Origin: Anaerolineae bacterium
GTDB taxonomy: Bacteria; Chloroflexota; Anaerolineae; Aggregatilineales; Phototrophicaceae
Direction: 5' to 3'
Assembly: GCA_025454715.1 (NCBI GenBank)
Contig: JALONY010000194.1
Location: 1-6,493 of the forward strand
Length of the DNA stretch: 6,493 bases
Positions 1-5,224 of the stretch are shown piece by piece (the first letter of the stretch is position 1; each line of letters opens with the position of its first letter). Below the pieces are notes generated by a model, which saw only the letters and a program-made list of their open reading frames with translations, had not been told where the DNA came from and made no database searches. The position numbers and the translations under genes are program-made.

Positions 1-10
1 CCACTGTGAA

Positions 11-23
11 GCCCTGTCAGGGC
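11..23. repeat. Perfect 13-bp palindrome upstream of the secreted WD40 gene
   Basis: The sequence gccctg-t-cagggc is a perfect inverted repeat with 6-base arms around one central base. It lies 57 bases before the chosen ATG of the WD40 gene. As DNA it could be a small operator. As RNA it could be a 5-bp hairpin with a 3-base loop, for example the end of a terminator for a gene upstream of the window. No T tract follows it, and no convincing -35/-10 pair could be placed around it, so its role is open. Confidence 0.4.
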
Positions 24-80
24 GCGTTAGACTATGGGAGGACGGAGGCACCTCGCCCAGACACCATCACAGGGGGTTTT

Positions 81-1955
81 ATGCGACGCTTGGCTTTATG
101 CGTTTTGATCGCACTCTTCATCCTCGCGCCTGCCCGCGCCCAGCAAGCCGCCGACGCGGTCGTGCCCGTCACCCCCGATAACGCCGCCAGCTTGCGTGAG
201 CAAGCCCGTTTCGGGCGAGGCACCGCCCGCGACGTGATTTTCTCGGCGGACAGCGCGCTGATGGTGGTCGCCTCGTCGATTGGGGCATGGGTCTATACCG
301 TGGCCGACATCGAGGCACCGCCGCGCTTCATCCGCGCCAATTACACCCCGACCGCGGTGGCCATCGCGCCCAACGGGCGGACGTTGGCGCTGGGCGACAG
401 CCGCGGGGTGGTGCACCTCATCGACCTCGCCAGCGGCTCGGAGCGCTCGTCGTTGCTCGGGCACACCGGCTACATCAGCGAGGTGGTCTATTCGCCCAAT
501 GGCGGGCAAATCGCCACCGCCAGCTTCGACAGCACCGCCCGCGTCTGGGACAGCAGCGGCATCTTGCGCCGCACCTTCAACGCGCCCAGCGCGGTCACGT
601 CGGTGGCGTTCTCGCCCGATAACGCGCAACTGGTGACCGGCACCACCGACACGACCGCCCAGATTTGGGACATCGCCACCAACACGCAGGTCGGGGTCTT
701 GATTGGCCACAGCTCGGCGGTGATGGACGTGGCCTTTACGCCCGACGGCGCACAGATTGGCACCGTCAGCTTCGACAACACCACGCGCTTGTGGGACGTG
801 CCCAGCCAGACCGAGGTGCGCGTATTCAGCGACCACATCGACTGGGTGGGCGTGATTGGGTTTCACCCCGACGGCACCACCGTGGCGACCGCCAGCGAGG
901 ACGGCACCTTGCGGACGTGGGACATCGCCAGCGGCGCGCCCGGCCTGCTCATCCGCACGCTGGAGGTGATGCCCAGCGAATTGGCCTACAGCCCCGATGG
1001 GCAGTTCATCGCCACGGTCGGTTTGGGCGATGCGGTACGCATCTTCCGCAGCCAAAACGGCACCAATTACGCCATCCTGCGCGATTATGGCAGCCCGTTG
1101 GGGGGCTTGGGCGTCTCGGATGACGGGGTGCGGGTGGTGGCGGTCGAGAACCGCGGCAACGCCCGCCTGTGGCAGACCGACAGCGGCCTCGAGGCCGCCT
1201 CGCGCTTGAGCGGTGAGGGCATGTCGGTGGCGGTCAGCGCCGATGGCTCGCGCTTCGTGACCGGCGAGGTCAATGGGCGGGTGCGCTTGTGGGACGGCGT
1301 GGACGGCACCAGCCTGAACGCGGTTGGGGAGCACGGCGCGCCGGTGCAGTCGGTGGCGCTCAGCCCAGATGGGCTGGTGGTGGCCTCGGGCGGGCAAGAC
1401 GGGTTCATCCGCTTGTGGAGCGCCGACGGGAGCGGGCAACTCGCGCAAATCGAGGCCGGTTTCGGGCGGATTTTCGCGCTGTCGTTCTCCCCGGGGGGGA
1501 CGACACTGGTCGGGGCGGGCGAGAGCGGCGCAATCCGGTCGTGGAACGTGGACGACCAAAGCGCGCTCATCAGCTTTGCCGGCCACACCGGCGATGTGTA
1601 CGGGATTGCGGTCTCGCCCGATGGTGCGCGGCTGGCCAGCGCCAGCCAAGACGGCACGGTGCGGGTGTGGGACACGCTGAGCGGGCGCGCCGAGCGCACG
1701 CTGGCGCTGGACAACGACACGTTTTACGCGGTGGCGTTCAACGGTGATGGGAGCTTGCTGGCGACCGGATCGGCCACGGTGCGCGAGAGTGGCGTGGTGC
1801 GGGTCTGGCGGGTGGAGGACGGTCAACCACTGGTGCGGCTGGACGCGCACACCGCGCTGGTGGCGGGCGTCGGGTTCGCCGCGGGCGATACGATGCTGTA
1901 TAGCGCAGGGGCGGACGGTATGGTGGTGCGCTGGGGCGTGCCCGCCGCGCCGTAA
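81..1955 (+). CDS. Secreted WD40-repeat protein, fourteen blades (two predicted seven-bladed beta-propellers)
   Basis: This is a 624-residue exported repeat protein with no enzymatic motif; the likely role is protein or ligand binding outside the cytoplasm. Residues 1-20 form a signal peptide: MRR, then a hydrophobic stretch, then the A-R-A cleavage site before Q21. C7 is too close to the N-terminus to be a lipobox, so a lipoprotein is unlikely. The remainder divides into about fourteen units of 40-45 residues. Typical marks are GH near the unit start (LLGHTG, LIGHSS, FAGHTG), SPDG turns, and WD or a variant at the unit end (RVWD, QIWD, RLWD). Fourteen blades fit two seven-bladed propellers. 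The ATG at 81 is chosen because it starts the signal peptide and has AGGGGG at 71-76. An in-frame GTG at 6 would add 25 residues before the signal peptide. The mature protein has no Cys, and the whole product has no Lys. The gene converges on the TIR-WD40 gene. Family call is certain; function is unknown. Confidence 0.9.
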   Translation: MRRLALCVLIALFILAPARAQQAADAVVPVTPDNAASLREQARFGRGTARDVIFSADSALMVVASSIGAWVYTVADIEAPPRFIRANYTPTAVAIAPNGRTLALGDSRGVVHLIDLASGSERSSLLGHTGYISEVVYSPNGGQIATASFDSTARVWDSSGILRRTFNAPSAVTSVAFSPDNAQLVTGTTDTTAQIWDIATNTQVGVLIGHSSAVMDVAFTPDGAQIGTVSFDNTTRLWDVPSQTEVRVFSDHIDWVGVIGFHPDGTTVATASEDGTLRTWDIASGAPGLLIRTLEVMPSELAYSPDGQFIATVGLGDAVRIFRSQNGTNYAILRDYGSPLGGLGVSDDGVRVVAVENRGNARLWQTDSGLEAASRLSGEGMSVAVSADGSRFVTGEVNGRVRLWDGVDGTSLNAVGEHGAPVQSVALSPDGLVVASGGQDGFIRLWSADGSGQLAQIEAGFGRIFALSFSPGGTTLVGAGESGAIRSWNVDDQSALISFAGHTGDVYGIAVSPDGARLASASQDGTVRVWDTLSGRAERTLALDNDTFYAVAFNGDGSLLATGSATVRESGVVRVWRVEDGQPLVRLDAHTALVAGVGFAAGDTMLYSAGADGMVVRWGVPAAP

Positions 1956-1962
1956 CGCGCCA

Positions 1963-2002
1963 CCGTGCCCCCCACGCCTAAACATAGGTTGAGGGGGCAC
2001 GG
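1963..2002. terminator. Hairpin between convergent genes, candidate bidirectional terminator
   Basis: A perfect 10-bp inverted repeat has arms ccgtgccccc (1963-1972) and gggggcacgg (1993-2002). A second short stem, ccta (1977-1980) with tagg (1985-1988), sits inside the loop. It occupies the 48-base gap between the stop codons of two convergent genes and ends one base before the stop of the minus-strand gene. That position and symmetry suit termination from both sides. No T tract follows the stem on either strand, so it is not a classical intrinsic terminator. It may instead protect 3' ends or act as a block with help from other factors. Confidence 0.65.
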
Positions 2003-2003
2003 C

Positions 2004-4676
2004 CTACGGGTTCGACAGGTAGAACTCGGTGCGCTCGGCCTCGGTCAACGGGCGCAAGCGCACCGCCCGCGCCAACGCCACGAGGTCGGGCAGGTCGGGC
2101 ACCGTGACCAGCCAGCGCTCCGATTGCCCGGTCACCGGGTTGAAAAACGACAGCGTGCGCCCGTCCTCCGACCATGTCAGCGTGCTGGGGTCGGCATAGG
2201 CCGGATACTGGATTGGGGTCGGGTCGGGCAAGCTGTAGACCTGCACGCGATTGAAAAACGTATCGACCACCGCCAAGCGCCGGTTATCGGGCGAGAAGCG
2301 CATGGCGGCCACCTCATACGGGGCGGAAAGGCGCGTGGGCGGGGTGCCGTTGGCCTCTGGGCGATACACCCAGATTTGCCCGCGCTCGGCGAACGCGGCG
2401 GCCATCAAACTCCCGTTGGGGCTACAGGTCGGGAACTCGGCGCTGTCGCTGATGTCGAAGCGCGCCGCGTCGCAGGTCGGTCTGGGGCTGCCGACCGGCT
2501 GCGCCTCCAATACCGACGGCTGACTGCTCCGCCCGACCCGCCACAAGCGCAACGGGGCGGTGCCCGCCCGCACCATCAGCAGCTCGGTCTGCTCGACCCA
2601 GCGGACATCGACGATTGGGGTCTCGGGGTAGGCCACGCTGCGGGCGTCGCTCCCGCCGAGGTTGATGGTCAGGATGGCGTCGGCACTGCCCAAGACCGCG
2701 TGGGTGGGCGTGAACTGCCCGAACGCCCCGCCCAAAAACGTGAACGAGCGCGGGAAGTCCTCGCCGATGCGCCACAGCAACGCGCTCTCGCGCCCCCACA
2801 CCAGCAGATGGGTTCGGTCGGGGTGCCACAGCAAGCCGGTGGCGTTGGCCTCGGTCAGCAGCATCTCGCCGACCAAGCCGCCATCGGTCACGTCCAGCAC
2901 GCGCACGGTCTGATCGGCGTTGATGACGGCGACCTGCGTACCGTCCGGCGAGGGGGCGACGCTCACGACCCGCCCGATGAAAAACAGGCGGGTGGGCGGT
3001 TCGCCCTCGGCGATGCGGAAGGCGCGCAAGGTGCCCTGCACATCGCGCACCAAAGCGACATCAACACCCGCCCACGCCACCGGCGTATAGCTGGCACCGG
3101 TCAACATTTGGTCGCTATCGGTCTCGATGTCCCAGAGCAAGGTGCGGTCATCGAACAGCGGGATGGTCAGGTAGCGCAAGTCGGGGCTGAAGTGGGCGTC
3201 TTGCAGCACGCGCAGGCCGGTGCGGGCGCGCTCGGATTGGCCGTCGGTAGACCACACGCGCACCTCGGTGGTCGAGTCGTCGGCTTGGCTCATCGCCCAG
3301 CCCCAACGCCCGTCAACGCTCAGGCGGATGCGCTCGTAGTTGCGCCCCAGCGAGACGACCTGCGGCGGGGAGTCGTCGGTCAGCGACACGCGCACGCTGC
3401 CGGTGCCGGTCAAGAAGACCGCCGCACGTCCGTCGTCGATCAGCTTGGCGTCCAAGATGCTCTGGCTGCGCGCCAGCCCAATCCGGTCGGTCAATGGGGT
3501 GAGCTCGGATTGGGCGGGCGACCACAGCGCCGCGCCATCGGGCGAGGCCAACAGGTAGAGCGCGCCATCGGCGCTCACGTCGGCGTGGCGCAGGTCGGCC
3601 ATAAACGGTTGCTGGGCGGCTTGCATCAGCGGGTGATTGAGGGCGGCCACCAACGCCTCTTGCGCCTCGGGGCGGAAGATACCGGCGTCGTAATGGCGCA
3701 GCGCCTCGATGGCGAGGTTGAGCGCAATCGTGATGTCGCCGGTGCTGCCCAGCACGCTGCGGGTCTGGGCGGCCAAGAACAAAGATTGCAGCGCCCACTG
3801 AGCGCGCAGGTTGGCCTCGGCAGTGGCCGCGTTGGCGACCGCGACGGCGGCATTGGCCTCGGCGATGCTTTGTTGGGTGGCGCGGGCGCGGGACTCGGTC
3901 TGGGCGGCTTGGCTACGGTTGATGGCCAGCGCGCCCGCCCCGACCGCCAAGACCAGCAACACCGCCAACACCCCGACCGTCAGGCGCAAGCGCCCGTTGT
4001 CACGCTGGCGCAGCCGGATGCTGGCCGAGACGTAACTGCGGTGGATGTCGGTCGGGCGCGGGGGCTTATCGGCATTGTAGCGCACCCATGCCTCGGCCTC
4101 GGCCAAAGCCTCGCCGCGCAACAGCACGGCGTTGGGCTTGCCGCCGCGCTCCCACTCGAGGGCGCGCTGGAGTAGGCGGGTGTGGGTCTTGGTGTGCTCG
4201 TAATCGGTTTCCAACACCTGAAGCAACTGGCGCGTCACCACCTCGAAATCACGGTCGGCGAACTGTACCCAGTTGATGGCCGACAAGGTGCGCCAATTCG
4301 ACTCGGCGATGTCGGCGAGGGTGCGCCCTTGCGCCATGGCCGCGAGGGTCGGGTCGAGCGCACGGTTTTTGAGGCGCTCCAGCGCCGCCACGCTGTCGAA
4401 CATCTGCGGCAGCACCGGGATGATGCGCTTGTGCATCTTGAGGGCGTGGGCGACCTCGAACGTGCAAACGGGCGACGACAGCGACTCGGGGGTCATCACG
4501 AAGATGAAGGCTTTGGCCTGCTCGATGCCCTCGCGAATCTCCGCCCACCAGTCGGTCGTGAGCGGGATGTCCTCCCAATCGACCCATGTGTCTTGGCCTG
4601 CGACCTCGAGCGCTCCGAACAAGCGCTGCACGAACTCTTGATCGCGGCGCGAGTAAGACAGGAATACGTCCGCCAT
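2004..4676 (-). CDS. TIR domain - transmembrane - WD40 receptor-like protein
   Basis: This is an 890-residue protein. Residues 1-135 are a TIR domain: box 1 is VFLSYSRRD (4-12), the BB-loop region is TWVDWEDIP (30-38), and the helix carrying the catalytic glutamate reads SPVCTFE with E74. In known TIR NADases this Glu cleaves NAD+; activity here is inferred. Residues 156-230 are a linker with LEWER, LLRG and AEAEAW motifs, as commonly seen in WD40 proteins that also carry STAND NTPases. No Walker A or NTPase domain is present. Residues 232-252 are one membrane span, preceded by an Arg-rich stretch, predicting TIR inside and the rest outside. Residues 253-328 are an Ala/Glu-rich helical stalk. 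About twelve degenerate WD40 blades follow (350-860; e.g. LLWDIE, VRVLDV, LLWRIG). The tail at 862-890 (LVALARAV...LTEAER) is typical of this superfamily. GAAAGGGC lies about 10 bases before the ATG. The gene is downstream of the receiver gene (74-base gap). Architecture is firm; function as receptor or abortive-infection effector is inferred. Confidence 0.92.
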   Translation of the reverse strand: MADVFLSYSRRDQEFVQRLFGALEVAGQDTWVDWEDIPLTTDWWAEIREGIEQAKAFIFVMTPESLSSPVCTFEVAHALKMHKRIIPVLPQMFDSVAALERLKNRALDPTLAAMAQGRTLADIAESNWRTLSAINWVQFADRDFEVVTRQLLQVLETDYEHTKTHTRLLQRALEWERGGKPNAVLLRGEALAEAEAWVRYNADKPPRPTDIHRSYVSASIRLRQRDNGRLRLTVGVLAVLLVLAVGAGALAINRSQAAQTESRARATQQSIAEANAAVAVANAATAEANLRAQWALQSLFLAAQTRSVLGSTGDITIALNLAIEALRHYDAGIFRPEAQEALVAALNHPLMQAAQQPFMADLRHADVSADGALYLLASPDGAALWSPAQSELTPLTDRIGLARSQSILDAKLIDDGRAAVFLTGTGSVRVSLTDDSPPQVVSLGRNYERIRLSVDGRWGWAMSQADDSTTEVRVWSTDGQSERARTGLRVLQDAHFSPDLRYLTIPLFDDRTLLWDIETDSDQMLTGASYTPVAWAGVDVALVRDVQGTLRAFRIAEGEPPTRLFFIGRVVSVAPSPDGTQVAVINADQTVRVLDVTDGGLVGEMLLTEANATGLLWHPDRTHLLVWGRESALLWRIGEDFPRSFTFLGGAFGQFTPTHAVLGSADAILTINLGGSDARSVAYPETPIVDVRWVEQTELLMVRAGTAPLRLWRVGRSSQPSVLEAQPVGSPRPTCDAARFDISDSAEFPTCSPNGSLMAAAFAERGQIWVYRPEANGTPPTRLSAPYEVAAMRFSPDNRRLAVVDTFFNRVQVYSLPDPTPIQYPAYADPSTLTWSEDGRTLSFFNPVTGQSERWLVTVPDLPDLVALARAVRLRPLTEAERTEFYLSNP

Positions 4677-4685
4677 ACCGGTTCT

Positions 4686-4707
4686 GCCCTTTCGATACCC
4701 ACAGGGC
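4686..4707 (-). promoter_or_regulatory. Small hairpin that can cover the ribosome binding site of the TIR gene
   Basis: On the minus-strand transcript, GCCCU (4707-4703) can pair with AGGGC (4690-4686) around a 12-base loop. The 3' arm includes the AGGG core of the only good Shine-Dalgarno sequence before the ATG at 4676. The stem is only five pairs, four of them GC, so it could lower translation modestly. No known riboswitch or thermometer motif was recognised, and chance pairing in GC-rich DNA is possible. Confidence 0.25.
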
Positions 4708-4750
4708 TAGTGTGACACGAAACGGGCTTTTTGTGCCAGCGTTTGGCGTG

Positions 4751-5125
4751 CTAAACCGCTGCACCCGACAACAAACTGCGGACGGTCTCGAGGATGATGT
4801 GGGGCGAGGTCGGTTTGCGTAAGCCCGCGTCGGCACCCATCGCGTTCAGATATTCCGACGAGATGGCGTCACTGCGCGCGCTGTACATCATGACGAGGAT
4901 ATGCGACAAACGCGGGTCGGCCTTGAAGCGGCGGCAAATCTCGCCACCGGGCGCCCCGGGCATCATGTCGTCCAGCACCACCAGCCGAGGCTGATGCTGG
5001 ATGGCCAACTCTAGCGCCAACAGCCCGTTCTCGGCGGTGATGACCTCGTACCCGGCACGCTCGAACGTCAATTGCATAATAGTGAGGAGGGCGGCGTCGT
5101 CATCGACCACCATAATTCGGGTCAT
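4751..5125 (-). CDS. Stand-alone response regulator receiver domain
   Basis: This is a 124-residue single-domain receiver of the CheY/Spo0F type with no output domain. The acidic pair is D8-D9 in MVVDDD. The phospho-acceptor is D52 in VVLDDMMPG, four residues before the Pro. The switch Ser/Thr is S82 in MMYSAR, and the conserved Lys-Pro is K104-P105 in GLRKP. All catalytic positions are present, so it should accept phosphate from a histidine kinase; none is visible in the window. The ATG at 5125 is chosen because AAGG (5138-5135) lies 9 bases upstream. An in-frame TTG two codons earlier would have only 3 bases of spacing. The gene lies between fprA (99-base gap) and the TIR gene (74-base gap) on the same strand. 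It might relay a signal to, or simply share a transcript with, the TIR gene; the sequence does not say which. The usual aromatic residue before the KP region is replaced by a G-L pair. Confidence 0.93.
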   Translation of the reverse strand: MTRIMVVDDDAALLTIMQLTFERAGYEVITAENGLLALELAIQHQPRLVVLDDMMPGAPGGEICRRFKADPRLSHILVMMYSARSDAISSEYLNAMGADAGLRKPTSPHIILETVRSLLSGAAV

Positions 5126-5140
5126 TGGCAAAAACCTTAT

Positions 5141-5207
5141 TGGGCTGATGGTTGTATTACTTGATTATAACCAAGATGTTGACAACTTTAACACAACCAT
5201 CCGCCCA
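5141..5207. repeat. Long imperfect inverted repeat (two 19-base arms) in the fprA-receiver intergenic region
   Basis: The left arm tgggctgatggttgtatta (5141-5159) matches the reverse complement of the right arm (5189-5207) at 17 of 19 positions. A 29-base AT-rich centre separates the arms. In a minus-strand RNA one of the two mismatches becomes a G-U pair, giving a stem of 18 compatible pairs out of 19. The centre holds two further dyads: CTTG-N8-CAAG (5160-5175), which covers the candidate -10 box, and gttgacaac (5178-5186). The arrangement could be a pair of operator sites around a promoter, an RNA hairpin at the end of the fprA transcript, or a miniature inverted-repeat element. Confidence 0.6.
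5164..5192 (-). promoter_or_regulatory. Candidate sigma70-type promoter for the receiver and TIR genes
   Basis: A perfect TATAAT lies on the minus strand at 5169-5164, in a markedly AT-rich gap within otherwise GC-rich DNA. At 17-base spacing the -35 position (5192-5187) reads GTTAAA, which matches the consensus at only three of six bases. A better TTGTCA (5185-5180) is only 10 bases away and too close. Transcription would start near 5157, leaving a leader of about 30 bases before the receiver ATG. The candidate rests mainly on the -10 box and the AT-rich setting. Confidence 0.4.
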
Positions 5208-5224
5208 TCCTATATAACAATCTC

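Noticed and set aside
6..80. In-frame GTG at 6 as an alternative start of the secreted WD40 gene
   Set aside because: It would put 25 polar residues before a textbook signal peptide, and the ATG at 81 has its own AGGGGG sequence four bases upstream.
510..820. Similar DNA in neighbouring WD40 blades as a recent tandem duplication
   Set aside because: Similarity is limited to the conserved protein motifs (such as SFD...WD), and the DNA between them has diverged. Old repeat ancestry explains it.
96..2000. A 634-codon open frame on the minus strand, antisense to the secreted WD40 gene
   Set aside because: Its product is rich in Arg, His, Pro, Ala and Gly with no recognisable domain, while the plus strand gives clear WD40 repeats. 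Long antisense open frames are expected opposite GC-rich genes that avoid certain codons.
1965..4175. A 736-codon open frame on the plus strand, antisense to the TIR-WD40 gene
   Set aside because: Composition is dominated by Gly, Arg, Gln, His and Ala with no domain, and it would overlap the clear minus-strand gene. It is treated as a shadow of the real gene.
4720..4759. Alternative pairings of AAACG with GCGGTTT or CGTTT after the receiver stop, resembling an attenuator
   Set aside because: Stems are short and bulged, with no T tract and no leader peptide. Pairings of this size are common by chance.
5126..5131. TTG at 5131 as the start of the receiver gene
   Set aside because: The AAGG site would be only 3 bases away, and the receiver fold needs no extra residues; the ATG at 5125 has 9-base spacing.
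5180..5216. Plus-strand TTGACA (5179-5184 region) with a TATATA at 5211-5216 as a promoter
   Set aside because: The spacing is about 26 bases, far too long, and it would transcribe antisense into fprA with no gene to serve.
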